Assembly: GCA_039090855.1 (NCBI GenBank)
Contig: CM077024.1
Location: forward strand, 63,635,594 to 63,699,593
DNA length: 64,000 bases
Source: Macrothele yani
Lineage: Eukaryota; Arthropoda; Arachnida; Araneae; Macrothelidae
Direction: 5' to 3'
The translations under genes were made by a program, and so were the position numbers. Shown piece by piece: positions 34,230 through 46,425 of the stretch. Within the stretch, counting starts at the first letter, position 1. Each line of letters starts with the position of its first letter. Below the pieces are notes generated by a model. The model was not told the DNA's origin and did not search any database. It saw only the letters and a list, made by a program, of their open reading frames with translations.

Positions 34230-35380
34230 TGTCATATCAAACTTCTCCATTTACAGCGATCTTGACACACAACTTGGGCTTCACTGACATCCATCACATG
34301 ACGTACATAAGACCTTCCATACTTCACACTCATAATCTTTTTCTCGTGCACACTCCTGATGGCCTTCCTTCCTGCCACTTGGGCTAAAAAAAATTTCTTT
34401 AGCCCATTCTTTCAACATGGCCAAACCACCAAAGAATATTAGTCTCCATCTTGTGAACAACATTTTGCGTCACATTACACAACTGCACCACATCTTCACT
34501 CCTTGCACAAACAGAACGTGTCTCACCACAAACTCCTAGCAAGTAATGCATTTCTCCAGCACACAAACTACTCCCATGTTTCTTCTGTAGTGCCCAGGTT
34601 TCACTGCCATAAATCCGAGTAGGAACAATTACACTTTCATACACGGCCATGCGGGCCTCTCTTGAGAACCCATCATTTCTGTGAAAACCTCCCTAAAGCA
34701 GCTATGACTTTCAACCAAGAATTCACCCGCCTACTAATTTCACCATCTGATTTGTTCTCGGTCAAACAGGCTTCCTAAATACACAAACTCATACATCTGG
34801 TCAATCACTGTGCCATTTAGACATTTAGACTTATCTTGAATTCAGTACTCACAGTTCCTCGCTCAAAAACCAGAACTTTTGGTTTTTCCCAATTTATATT
34901 CAGTTTAAATTTCATGCAAACTTCGTACATCCGGGACAACATACTCTGCAACTCATTTTTGCTCTCTGCCAACAGGGCACTGTCATCAACATAAATGGAT
35001 ATTACCCAAACATAAACAAGTATTGTCCATTTTGGCATCATGCATGCATGCATCCATAAATATATTAAACAACCATGGTGACATTACACAACTTTGACTC
35101 CTGCACCAATTGAAAACCATTTTGATGAAACAGCATTCATTCGTACACAAGCTCTACTGCCAGCATACATTACTTTTACATTATTAAGTAGATTCCCAGT
35201 AACACCATATTTATTCAATACCTTCCACAAAAGTGTCCTATTTATTCGGCCGTAAGCTTTCTCTAAATCTATTGAGGCAGCAAAAACTTTGTTACCAACA
35301 GCCAGATACTTTTCAATCATCATGCGTAATGCGAAAATTTGTTTAGTGTAGTCATCAGGCATCGGGGTGCACATTAGTTA
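34230..35380 (-). mobile_element. Non-LTR retrotransposon fragment of a second family
   Basis: Distinct from the RTE copies. Minus-strand pieces give RT palm and C-terminal region (described in the pseudogene entry). No 5' end is present. Spacing between motifs suggests internal deletions. Confidence 0.8.
34281..35374 (-). pseudogene. Reverse transcriptase fragment
   Basis: Pieces in order: 35374-35084 (QIFALRMMIEKYLAVGNKVF, AASIDLEKAYGRINRTLLWK, AMYAGSRACV-like run, WFSIGAGV), 35053-34817 (ISIYVDDSALLAESKNELQS, with the catalytic YVDD pair), 34650-34399 (VPTRIYGSETWALQKKHGSS, ILWWFGHVERMG). The palm motif A aspartate (SIDLEKAY) and motif C (YVDD) are both intact, but frames differ and stops intervene. 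Confidence 0.8.
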
Positions 35381-35539
35381 TTTTTTTATTTAGTTTTTTC
35401 TTAGTTATGTACTAAGTCTACAAATCACCGGACTGGAAAATGTATATATTCAAATTTACCACATAAAAAAGTGCAGCGTAGGGTGTATGAAGTTAATTAG
35501 GCACTTGCACACACGAATTTTTACACCAACATTGCAAAA

Positions 35540-35695
35540 CAGATAATTCAACGTGAACAAATTATTAAACACTTTATCATTCGTTAAAGTCAAAATCTAC
35601 TAATTAATTTTCATAACCGGATAATTCAGCACGGACAAATTATTAAGCATTTTGTCATTTGTCAAAATTCACTAATCAATTTTCACTTCAACTAA
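35540..35695. repeat. Two diverged tandem units of about 78 bp
   Basis: GATAATTCAACGTGAACAAA...TTAATTTTCA and GATAATTCAGCACGGACAAA...TCAATTTTCA follow each other. Confidence 0.7.
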
Positions 35696-35919
35696 CCTGA
35701 AATCTCCTTCATAGTCCATCCAATTGAAACGTATCCACAAAACAATTTCAATAAAAAATAAAGAAATCTGAAGTTATTTTCACCAATGTTTAAAAAAAAA
35801 AAAAAAAAAAAAAAAACAACTTTTGATCCTGAATGAAGATCAAAAGTATCTACGCACAACACTAATGTTCCGGATAAGATTGCCCCACTGAAATATATTT
35901 GCACTCTAGCAGAACGCTC

Positions 35920-36150
35920 GCTATAACCGCCGAGCAGGAACGGATCCACACGTGCCAAGGTGATACTCATGAACACTGTCAAGCCAAGAAGACTCCTCAG
36001 GGAAAAAAAGAATGAATTCACACGCGCCAGGGCGACACTCAGCAACATGGTCGAGTCGGGATGACTTAAAAATAAATAAAAAAATAAATAAAAGGACAGG
36101 GACAAATCCGTACGTGCCAGGGTGACACAGAACAGCATGGATGACTTAGA
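35920..36150. repeat. Three diverged tandem units of about 80 bp
   Basis: Each unit has CACACGTGCCAAGGTGATAC or a variant (CACACGCGCCAGGGCGACAC, CGTACGTGCCAGGGTGACAC) followed by a block containing AACA(C/T)(G/T)GTC. It could be part of a decayed LTR, but I cannot show that. Confidence 0.7.
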
Positions 36151-36475
36151 ACTTTCGTTTCACCTTGGAATCAAATCTGGGATGGGTCTCCACTTTTCTT
36201 GTAGAACTCGTGACGTCTAGGTGAATTCAATCTTCTCACAGAGACTACAGCCATCACTTTACGTAACCTTTTATTCGACACACAGCACAAGTACACAAAA
36301 CAATAATTAACAACTTAAACGAATTCATTCTGCACGACGAACAACTCCATTTTTACTTCCTCCTCTGCTCTCTCTCTCTCTCTCTCTTCTGCTCAGCACA
36401 TCACACTCATCCGCGAAACTACCTTGTAGATGGTACTATGTCGCCATCTGTAAGGCAGAATTGTCATTACAAGTA

Positions 36476-37767
36476 TTGGGTTGTCGGAAAAGTCATGACG
36501 CATTTTAGCCATGTTTTGCAAAGGTCATTTATTGATAGAAAGAACAAAGATCAATCAATGATAGAATGCTCGTTTTGTTCGATAACCATTTGCCATCCTT
36601 CAGTGAGCTGCAGAAGGCCTCATTCATAGAAGGACCTGACTTTCATGGCGAAAACCTGTACAACGTGCTGATTTACAGCCTCATCTGAATTGAACGTTAT
36701 ACCACACAAGCACTGTTGAAGAGAGTGAAACAAGTGGAAGTCTGGCGGCGCAAGGTCAGGCGAGTATGCTGGGTGTGGCAACACATCCCACTGAAGCTCC
36801 AATAATTTTTGGCGGGTGATCAAACTTGTGTGTGGTCTCGCATTGTTGTTATGGAACACAACATGTTTATGATGAACGAGCTCTGGACGTTTCTGGATGA
36901 TGGATTCTTTCAAACTGTCCAATTGCTGACAGTACACATTCAAATTGATTGTTTGGTTCCGTGGTAGGAGCTCGAAAAACACGACACCTTTAATTAAAAT
37001 CCCACCACACTGAGACCAGAACCTTCCGCTGATGAATGTCTGCTTTGGATGTTGTTTGAGGCGAAGCAGCACGTCGGACCAAGACCGTTTGCCCAGCACA
37101 TTGTTGTACACAATCCACTTTTCGTCACCAGTTATCAGTCGCTTCAAAAGAGGATCGGTTTCCTCATGTTTAATGAGCATATCGCAGATGTTTACACGCG
37201 CCATTAATTGAGCTGCTTTGAGTTCATGAGGAACCCACACATCAAGCTTGCTTACGTATCCCAGCTTCTTCAGGTGGTCGTGAACGCTTGAATGATGGAT
37301 GTGCAATGCGTCTGCAATATCTTGTGTCGGGTAACGTGGGTTTGACTCGATCAATGCCTTGATTTGGTTGTCACCAACCTCGGTTGGCCTTCCGGACCGA
37401 CAAGCATCGTTGAGGTCAAAATCACCAGCACGAAATTTTGCGAACCACCGCAGGCACCGACGTTCTTGTAGAGCATTATCACCGCACACTTTATGCAACT
37501 TTTCACAAGTTAGACACGCTTTCTTCCTTTTACGGAATTAAAACAGTAAAATATGGCAAAAATGCACAGTTTGGTCTTCCATTTGCAACTTGACGTCAAA
37601 TCTTCGCAAATCAACCAAATCGCTCACTATTCCTTTTAGACTGCAGCTAAAACTGGCACCTGTCGAATGCCACAGCGATAACAGAGCTGTGCATGCCTGT
37701 AGTACTTCAAAAACCGCCTAATCGCCATCGGGTGCCAAAATACGTAATGACTTTTCTGACAACCCAA
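36476..37767 (-). mobile_element. Mariner transposon, complete ends
   Basis: A 1292-bp element flanked by TA on both sides. The inverted repeats read TTGGGTTGTCGGAAAAGTCA and TTGGGTTGTCAGAAAAGTCA (reverse complement of right). Size and ends are standard for mariner. The transposase within is inactivated. Confidence 0.95.
36620..37582 (-). pseudogene. Mariner transposase with early stop and lost catalytic Asp
   Basis: The start codon at 37582 opens MEDQTVHFCHILLF, then codon 15 is TAA where relatives have Tyr. The rest is open to the natural stop: RWFAKFRAGDFDLNDACRSG (DNA-binding), a second helix-turn-helix, ITGDEKWI with the first catalytic Asp, VVFHNNNARPHTS where the second Asp (normally HxDNARPH) is Asn, and AYSPDLAPPDFHLFHSLQ with the third Asp. 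The enzyme is dead twice over, yet the frame after the stop is clean, so the copy is fairly young. Confidence 0.92.
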
Positions 37768-37794
37768 TAGTTAGTCCATTTGAATAAGCATAAA

Positions 37795-37796
<2 letters not shown>

Positions 37797-37859
<63 letters not shown>
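37797..37859. repeat. (CA)n microsatellite
   Basis: About 31 CA units in an almost pure run, immediately before the 5' end of RTE copy 3. Confidence 0.98.
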
Positions 37860-37862
<3 letters not shown>

Positions 37863-37964
37863 CCAATAGCAGTATAACTATACCATCGGGATTACAGGAA
37901 ATGCTATCCCACACTCACCAATCCGCTAGGCCAGCGTGGTGAGTTATGGCCAAACCCCTCCAAA

Positions 37965-39837
37965 ATGACTCCACAACTTAAATCTTGGCCCTCAGTCTCC
38001 GGCAGCTGGAATGTACCTGGCCAAGGCAGCGGCCAGTGCGACATGAAGGCAGATGGTGCTAAGGATCACTGGAGGACCGGACTAGGCTGCCATCTGATGC
38101 TGACCTTGGCTACGTATAATGGACGCTCCCTATCTTCTGATTCAAGGCTTCTTGAATTGGAAGAGGAACTACAAAGGATCAAGTGGGACATCGTCGGGCT
38201 AAGTGAGGTAAGGAGAAAAGGAGATCTCATTGAACTGAAAAGTGGACATCTCTTCTACTATCGTGGTACAAATACTGACAGAACTAGTGGTGTTGGATTT
38301 ATAATAAACCAGAAACTGAAGGATAAGGTTGTAGAAGTTGAAAGTTCCTCTGACAGAGCTGCACGACTCGTTATCAACTCTCGAGAAGATACCAGGCTCT
38401 GATTATTCAAGCTTATGCACCCACCACAAGTCATCCTGAAGAAGAAATTGAAGAATTTTATGAATAAATTAGTCATCTAAATAATAAAGGTAAGCAGCAC
38501 TTGAAGATAATTATGAGAGATTTCAATGCAAAAATAGGGAAACGGCAACAGAATGAAACTTCAGTAGGTAAATTTGGTCACGGCAACAGAAACCAGCGTG
38601 GGAATACTCTCGTTGAGTTTGCAGAGGCAGAAGGGTTTTTCATCTTAAACTCCTTTTTCAAGAAAAAGCCACACAGGAAATGGACATGGAGACAGCCAAA
38701 TGGGACGACAAGTGAAATTGATTTTATTATGTGTAACAAAAACTTCGTCATAGAAGACTGCAGTGTGCTAAACAAGTTCAACACAGGTAGTGACCATAGA
38801 TTGGTGAGATGTAAGATGCACCTCAACACTAAACTTGAACGTGGCAAGCTCATAAGACAAACAAAATGTATTGACATAACCAACCTTAAAAAACACCATA
38901 ATACCTTCAAGTTGGAACTGAAGAACAGATTCTCTGCTTTAGAAGGCCTAATATCGGAAGAAGTGGATATTTTTGAAGTTAACAGAAAACCAACCAAAGC
39001 TCTTATGGAAACAGCAACAAAATTAGCTGGGTCTAAGAACAAGTTGCAGGTGAACAAATTATCAGGAAAAACCAAAATGTTGATGCAAAAAAGAAGAGAG
39101 ATGGGGACAACTAAAGAAGATGTGACTTCCAAAGTGGAATATATAGAGCTATGAAAAACAGTACGAAAAGGTATCATTGAAGACGTAAGGAAATTCAACT
39201 GCGAACTAGTGAGGAAAGCAATTGAAAACAACCAAAGCCTAAAGATAGCAAAGGGACATTTCAGAAAGGGAAGAAAACAGATTATGGCACTGAGAAAAGA
39301 AGATGGTTCTATAACAAGAAATAGAGGGGAAATTTTGACAAGAGTGAAAGATTTCTACTCCAAATTATATGAAAGGGATGAAGAAGTTGCACATGCAATC
39401 AAGAACATGATGCGGGGAAAAGCTCCAGGAGAAGATGGAATTACTGTAGACATCATATAAGAAGCAAGTGGAGAAATCGAAACAGTACTCGCCCAAATAT
39501 TTACTCGATGCCTTAATGAAGGGAAGATTCCTGAGGATTGGAACAATGCTACAATGATCCTGCTACATAAAAAAGGTGACATTGAGGATCTCAGGAACTA
39601 CAGACCTATCAGCCTCCTATCAGTGGTTTATAAAATCTTCATCAAAGTTCTTTCACACCGCTTGAAGGTAACACTGGACATGGATCAACCGAGAGAACAA
39701 GCTGGATTCAGGAGTGGCTACAGCACAATAGATCATATCCACGTACTGAGAGAACTAATTGAAAGAGCGAGGGAATATGAACTTCCATTGTGCATGGCTT
39801 TTATCGATTATGAAAAAGCCTTTGATTCGGTGAAACC
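37965..39837 (+). pseudogene. RTE copy 3: endonuclease and first part of RT
   Basis: Highly similar to copy 1: LATYNGRSLSSDSRL, VGLSEVRRKGD, IIMRDFNAKIG (Gly to Arg beside the metal site), EIDFIMC and GSDHRLV. Damage includes a frameshift near 38395 (REDTRL then stop), a stop at 39152, a TAA at about 39458 where copy 1 has Gln, and an in-frame loss of about 23 codons after YERDE. The RT starts with KAPGEDGITV and NYRPISLLSV and is interrupted at DSVKP by the inserted element. Confidence 0.9.
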
Positions 39838-39941
39838 AGGGATCATAGCATACTTCTGGAAAATTTTAGGTAAGAATTTTAGGAATTTTAGGAATTTTTA
39901 GAAAAATTTTAGGAAAATTTTAGGAGTGTATTTCAATAAAA

Positions 39942-39969
39942 ACTAGATGTATATTTGTATACATCTAGT
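39942..39969. repeat. Short hairpin ACTAGATGTATA/TATACATCTAGT
   Basis: Twelve-base perfect arms with a 4-base loop (TTTG), near the left end of the THAP-containing element. Confidence 0.7.
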
Positions 39970-40075
39970 AAAACAACTTTGTATACATTGTAAAGAGTTT
40001 GCTTCACACCCTTCAACCATATATACTGATAGACTGCGCATGACATCAAAATTTCTGGCTCCAACATAAAATCAC

Positions 40076-40164
40076 ATGACAACAGTCAAAAAGATGGGTT
40101 ACACCTGCTGTGCTTATGGTTGCTCTGACCGATATAGTAAAGAAAGTTCTATGATTTTTCATGG
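40076..40164 (+). pseudogene. THAP zinc-finger first exon, isolated
   Basis: Encodes MTTVKKMGYTCCAYGCSDRY then SKESSMIFHG, and ends at a consensus donor (GGGTAAGA). The C-x4-C pair (CCAYGC) and S-(D/N)-RYSKES...IFH match the start of THAP domains, DNA-binding fingers of the C2CH type found in P-element transposases. The partner Cys-His pair would lie in the next exon, which I cannot find. It is therefore an orphan exon of the inserted element. Confidence 0.7.
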
Positions 40165-40864
40165 GTAAGAAACGAATTAAATACCTAAGTCAATAAAGTT
40201 CAATTACTTAACCAGAAACTTGCAGCTATTGATATAAAAATATAGTAACTTAAGAAAAAAAAAATGGAATGCATGTTCCAAATTCTTTTCGCAAATGTTC
40301 ATCACATTATAAATCACAAAATGTAAACAACACGATCATGCATGTATATAGCTCATAAGTAAACTTACCTGAAGAGTTTTCATTATATATGAGGGTGCAT
40401 TCACATAATACACCGAAAACACTGAAGTTCTGCAGCGTAAATTAGTAATCATAACAGCATTTGTACACGAAATTTGGAGTCTGATGATGACGTGCCCAAT
40501 GTTTGAGCCATGGCGGCTTTGATGCAGCTATTGCCAATGCGCAGTCCATTAGTATATATGGTCGAAGTTCACACCCAATTTTTTTGCATAACGTCTAATG
40601 TCTAAAGTTTAAGTATGATTTACTTCTAATGTTCAGTTCTTATCTTTTCACGTGTTATTATCATATTCAAGTATATTTACCACATTCAAGTTTCACTTTG
40701 AACATTAATATGCTGTTGAACCAGAAGCAATTCACGATTTTCACAGTAAAGTTTTCAGGTTTCACATTAAACTATAATATCCTAAAAAGGTAATTGAAAA
40801 CCAAGAACTATGTACAATTGTTCACTGAATTACTTTTTTCATATTATTGTTTTAACCTTTTCCT

Positions 40865-41155
40865 GATTAGCCTATCTTTTTCTGCTTCCACCACAACTAA
40901 TTTACTTTCAGTTTTCTTTATTTCAGCTGAACCTTGTATGATCAAGTTAGAGGCAACTGCTATTTCAACAGTATTTTGTTTTTCTACAGCTTTTCTCATT
41001 CTTTCTGTTCCCTCTTGAATTACTGCTAGGGAGGCTTCTTTATCTTTTTTAAGCCTATTTATTTCTGCATCATTTTCTTTTATTTTGTCATCAAACTCAG
41101 CTTTTCTTTTTTCTCTAGCTGCTTTTCCTTATTTTCCCTCTCTTTCTTCGAAAAT
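40865..41155 (-). pseudogene. Coiled-coil coding fragment, antisense to the THAP exon
   Basis: Minus-strand reading KKERENKEKQLEKKEK, then after a one-base shift EFDDKIKENDAEINRLKKDK, EASLAVIQEGTERMRKAV and TVEIAVASNLI. It is heptad-like and charged, typical of a coiled coil. Composition and length fit the C-terminus of a transposon accessory or Myb/SANT-type protein, but I cannot name it. Confidence 0.5.
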
Positions 41156-43734
41156 AAAAGCATAACAAACAGCGAAAACTAGCTCATAAATAGAATATTT
41201 GAAACACTCTCAATGTATGCACTCTCAATTATTAGGGATGGTAGAGGGGAAGGAATAGAACTGTCCAAAATTAGCATGTTTTCGTTGCGCTAGGGCGCTT
41301 AAGCACGGCTGAATTCCTTCAGATACCCCCAATGTTCAAATGATTGAAATGTGCTGATGTTCATGGAATGAAATGGTTGATCAGCTATGATGACCGCATA
41401 AAAGTTCGGGGTGGGGGGGAGGGCTTTATTTTTTTTATTTTTTAGTTTATGCAACATTTTACATCACTCCAGTATTTATCTTGTCATTATCAACAATCGC
41501 AATGCAACTACCGCTTACGATCGCGGATATCAGCAACCGAAAATCTGCCATATCTCTAAGTGATATAACACACAGTATCCTGTTACAGTGTATTGTAATT
41601 GAAAAAAAAAAGGATGTGGAAAAAAGAAACTTTCAGAAATTAAGATCAAGTCGTGCGTTTCAAAAATCCGTTTTCCTTTATAACGTTTAAAAACATGTTT
41701 TTGCTTTTTTACCTGTAGTGTAAATAAAAAAACTATGTTTCGATTTTTTTTATGGAATCAGACGTCCGTATGTCTGATTGTCTTCATCTGAGTTCACACT
41801 TTAGCTACTGTGTACAAGTAGACCTATTTTTTCAGCTCAAAAATATGTAGTTTTGTATATATTCACAGTATAAGTCATTCCTTATTCCCACAGAACTGAA
41901 TTCAGCATATACAAAATGAAGATCATCAAGACCCCGCCCAACACTATGTTTCTGATTGTCTGCTGTTTATATTCAAGAAATGCAAACATGGATCAATGGT
42001 GAATGCAGCAACTATGATTTTTATTTATTACCAAGAAAAAAAAAAAAAAAAAAAAAAAGAGCCGTAAAAGCTGTAAAGCTGAAACGGATATTTCTCTCGA
42101 CCCCCCCCCCATGCACAAAAACATTCGAATTAAGATCAAACAGCAGGAGGACGCGTCCACACAACACAACCTTTGGAATTACCTGATGGAATGGCTTCTT
42201 TTCATTTGGCACATCGCCATAAATCACCACCTGCAGCTCACTGAACTGTCAAGTTGCACATTTCCTCCTTCACTTTAACTATAATAGAAACTGTAAAAAA
42301 AAAAAATGCTCCCCAATTTTCGACAAAATTAAATTACCAAATTTACGTCATGATGTTGCAATTTACTAAAATACGTTTGTTTATCTGCTGAATATTGCTT
42401 AAATCCATTGAAAACTTTTTAATTATAGATGATTTTTTTATTAAAACAGTAACTCAGACGTCTGAATAAAAACGTGTTTGTAATTCAAATAGAGTCCATA
42501 TCATCACAGAAAAAAAAATTTAAGGATCACTCTGTTTAAATAAACCATGGCATCTAAAAAAAATAATTCACTTGCTTTTCCCGTAATTTATAATTACTGT
42601 TTCTTTTTTTCAATCCGATTATGCATCTGCTAAAGTTCCTAACGGAATTTGGCGAAATTTGCACTAGAACTTTATTGTGATGTATCTTTACTGTAAAAAT
42701 TTTACTGTGTTATTTTCAAAATTCAGAAAAATGGATTTCTGAAAATATTCTCCTAGTCCTTTTGAGCTGTGGAAGTGATAAACAGGTGTTTGCTTTCTTC
42801 CCAACCAAGGGCTTCAGATCAGCGCTCCCAGCTGTCAATCAACCGTTGCTATGGTAACACCCTTTCTGCTGGAGGCTCACTCTGTCCAAAGAGGCACACA
42901 TACTTGTCCATAATAAAAATTACCAATGCTAACTTTTAAAGTTTTAAACCGATTCAACTGGAATTTTGGAAGTGAGCTTCTGTAATCCAATTACAGTGAA
43001 TGTAAAAATTTCAGCCACTTTCGTGAAAAATTCGCAAAGATAGTTTTCTTATTTTTTATCATAAGTAATGGAAGTCTCTTGAGGGGAGGGAGGGTGGCAT
43101 GCACATAAACAAGAAGATGATGAATGTGTTGTTCAGGCATACTCCTCACTGGTGGATGCCAGCTGACTTGGTACATACGCGACCCCCTGCAAATGCTAAA
43201 TGCCTCTTCTTTCCCCTTCTGTTCTCAATTGTCGGACGGACATCAAGCTTCCCTTCGACCTACTAGTAATCATCCAATTTTATTGCACTGGAAGTAGTGC
43301 CTTTTTTTTTCTTTTTTTTTCCCCCCAGCCAAATTAGGATTTGGTGCACATCGGAAACCGCTGCCGGTGGTTTCTTTGAGAACAGAGAAAAGGAACTTTA
43401 AAAAATGAAGGGTAACAGTAACCCGATTTCCTAAAAGGGCATTTTTTAAGCACTAATTTCAAATTTCAAGGCTTTTCAAGACGGCATTAAAAATACAGTT
43501 TTTCCAGGATATTCCAGGCCTTGAAAACGTAATCATGATTTTCCAGGACTTTCCAGGTTTTCAAGCACGCGTGCGCACCTTGCGTAATGGTAAATTTATT
43601 GGCGTTAATAACGGTTGTGTTTTTAATAAATAAGCTTACGAAAATTTTAGGATGAACAGCAAATTTTAGGTATAATTTTAGGAATTTAAGGAGGGTCACA
43701 AAATATTAGGAATTTTAGGAGGAATGCGATCCCT

Positions 43735-44760
43735 GTGAAACCATCAGCAGTTACAATGGCTCTGAAAACCTGCGGTATTGAAGATGCATACATTAATATT
43801 ATTAATAACATCTATGAAAATGCAAGTGCAAAGATTCGGCTGTTTGAAAATACAACACACAAAAATTGGAAAGGGAGTCAGACAAGGTGACACAATATCT
43901 CCGAAGCTCTTTAATGCCACATTGGAAAACGTCTTTCAATCACTGAACTGGGAAAACAAAAGGATAAAGACTTATGGAGATTATCTAACTCACCTTCGTT
44001 TTGCTGATGACAGTCATTTTTGCAACTACCCCATCAGAGCTGCAGAGTATGATCCAGGAACTTGCTGACAAAAGTAAAGAAGTGGGATTAAAAATGAACT
44101 TTCAGAAGACAAAAGTGATGTACAATGCTTTTACAAGAAATGAAGATTTATCGAGTGATGGGTAAAAGCTGGAGATAACCAATACCTACATTTATCTTGA
44201 ACAGCAGATATCAAGTGAGGGTCACATTGATGAAGAAATTAATTGGTGTATAAAACTTGCCTGGAGAGCTTTTTGGAAGAAACAGCATAATTTTCAAGAG
44301 CAATATGCCATTATGTCTTAAAAGAAAAGTATTTGATCAATGCACCCTTCCAGTGCTTACATATGGTGCAGAGACGTGGACCTTAACTAAAAGAGACATA
44401 CAAAAGCTGCAGACAACTCAAAAAAGCATGGAGAGGTGCATGCTTGGTGTAACCAGAAGAGATAAGAAGAGGAACTCGTGGATCCGAAAAATGACAAGAG
44501 TGGAAGACATCATGATCAGAGTTAAATCCCTGAAATGGCAATGGGCTGGACATACTGCCAGAAAGACAGACCATCGACGGACAGCCCAAACTTTAGATTG
44601 GATTCCAAGGGACAGGTAAAGACCCAGAAGAAGACCACATGGCAGATGGGTGGATGAAATTCGAAAGTATGTGTGAGTGACATGGAGGAGACTGGCACAA
44701 GACAGATCGTTGTGGAGGAAACTTGGGGAGACCTTCGTCCAGCAGTGGATTGATAATGGT
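43735..44760 (+). pseudogene. RTE copy 3: second part of RT
   Basis: Resumes at KPSAVTMALKTCGI. The GVRQGDTISPKLF and LRFADD motifs are present, and the frame breaks directly after FADD with the same missing base as copy 1 (GATGACAGTCATTTTTGC in both). Further damage: stop near 44165, frameshift near 44273 (GELFGRN), stop at about 44617 and TGA near 44673. The C-terminal WQWAGHTAR region is recognisable. Confidence 0.9.
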
Positions 44761-44772
44761 TGATAATGATGA

Positions 44773-45374
44773 TGACTTTTGCTATAATATGATACATACA
44801 TTTTCGCCTCCATCTAAGTCTAAAAACAGGGAGTGAAAAAACCCTTCAACTGAAGTTTTACCTAAAAATATGGGGCACACATCCACAGAAGTACACACGA
44901 TTCTGTATTTGTTTTTTTCTCTTCTTTTTGGTTTTTCATTACAGTTTGAAAATCAATGTCAAAAGTATGTTGTTTTTTTTTTTTGGACATTGTAAGTCAC
45001 CAAAAGAAAATAGTACAACTTAATCACCAAAATATAAATTTTATTATCTTCCGTGTTCACCTACCTATTTTCCCTTTCACAAGAGGCATATTCCTGTTTT
45101 GCTGAAGCTGTCACAAAGCACAAGAAATTCCTACATGCTTTTTTGTAAAAGTAAATAATCACATTCAGAGCAATACACATGATAACAACTACACTACCAC
45201 TTAATATTTTAAAACATGCTCAAGTATCACACACCAAATGAAATCAAATTGCCAACAGAAAGAAGTTACATATTGCTGATGCAGGATATGACTACATTAT
45301 ATGCAAACGATTCCTGAAAATTATTCGTAGATAAGAATTTTGGTACACAGTTCAGAGATAAGAGTAGAACTTAC
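44773..45374. other. Intron sequence, no feature
   Basis: AT-rich. Immediately downstream of host exon A on the minus strand. Confidence 0.4.
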
Positions 45375-45555
45375 TTGCAGACAGAGAGTTTTTTAGAACA
45401 GATGTTGTGGTTGTAGATGATGAGGTGGATACAAGGCCCAAAACTGAGTTGATATTTGAAGAACTTGATGTACTGTGGTTAGTTGTTGTAGAAGAAAGAC
45501 TACTAGAACTCAGAATGCTTGAACTACTAGTTGTGCTGGCGACATCATAAGAATG
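45375..45555 (-). CDS. Host exon A: Ser/Thr-rich segment of UBAP2/Lingerer-like protein
   Basis: On the minus strand the acceptor is TTGTTTTTCAG before CATTCTTATG and the donor is GTAAGT after CTGTCTGCAA. The 181-bp exon encodes 60 codons plus one base: HSYDVASTTSSSSILSSSSL, then SSTTTNHSTSSSSNINSVLG and LVSTSSSTTTTSVLKNSLSA. The leftover A pairs with CA of exon B. Ser/Thr-rich low-complexity sequence upstream of the PNxP...YIM block is expected in this family. Low complexity alone would be weak evidence. The splice sites and phase match to exon B raise it. Confidence 0.7.
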
Positions 45556-46029
45556 CTGAAAAACAACAAACAAACAAACATATAATAGAATGCAAAAGTT
45601 ACACATACAATTAACAGAAATTTCAAGTAGACGGGTACATAAATAGATGGAATGGATACTTTCAGTGACAGTGCTGTTAATCATACTGAGTTTGTTAACT
45701 GGCAACTTTTTTCTACGCAGACTGTTCAGTTGTTACACAAGACATCGCTGTTGTGAAACATAAAATAAACTATAAATCTGGACAGGAAAACACTAACTCT
45801 TGTTTGATTCGTTTACAGACAGCAAAGAACCTTTTTAGATTAAGACAATGTATTTTTGCTAAAAATGACACAATATGCCCAGGACATACTCAAAAGTTCT
45901 GACACCAGAGTATTCGTGTCTTCTACAAACGCTGATAAATGGCGACATATTCAAAATATAGATACTTAAGGAATAATCTTTGTTCATTTTACATAAGTAT
46001 TTCTCACTTTTAATAACACAAAAACTTGA
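45556..46029. other. Intron sequence, no feature
   Basis: Upstream of host exon A. No repeat or gene recognised. Confidence 0.4.

Positions 46030-46425
<396 letters not shown>

Larger units (their letters stand above)
39838..43734. mobile_element. 3.9-kb THAP-containing (P-like) DNA element with 8-bp target duplication
   Basis: GTGAAACC flanks both sides (39830-39837, 43735-43742) and occurs once in the intact RTE sequence. The element starts AGGGATCATAGCA and ends with TGCGATCCCT, giving short inverted tips (AGGGATC). Both ends carry several copies of AATTTTAGG in the same direction (39870-39925, 43642-43715). A THAP first exon (40076-40164) suggests the P superfamily, which makes 8-bp duplications. 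No transposase catalytic domain is seen, so it is probably internally deleted or non-autonomous. A hAT-like TTTTCCAGG-type fragment (43480-43560) lies inside. Confidence 0.75.
37862..44772 (+). mobile_element. RTE-type LINE copy 3, split by a 3.9-kb insertion
   Basis: The 5' end (CAATAGCAGTATAACTATAC) matches copy 1. The first part is 37862-39837 and the second 43735-44772, the latter ending in an ATG/GAT tail. The THAP-containing element at 39838-43734 sits between, in the middle of the palm motif AFIDYEKAFDSVKP. Confidence 0.92.

Noticed and set aside
35692..36138. 148-codon minus-strand open frame
   Set aside because: It is created by the A-run and the 80-bp tandem units. No protein family is recognisable.
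45352..45705. A 117-codon open frame as a stand-alone gene
   Set aside because: Only the part between the acceptor at 45556 and the donor at 45374 behaves as an exon. The rest is intron.
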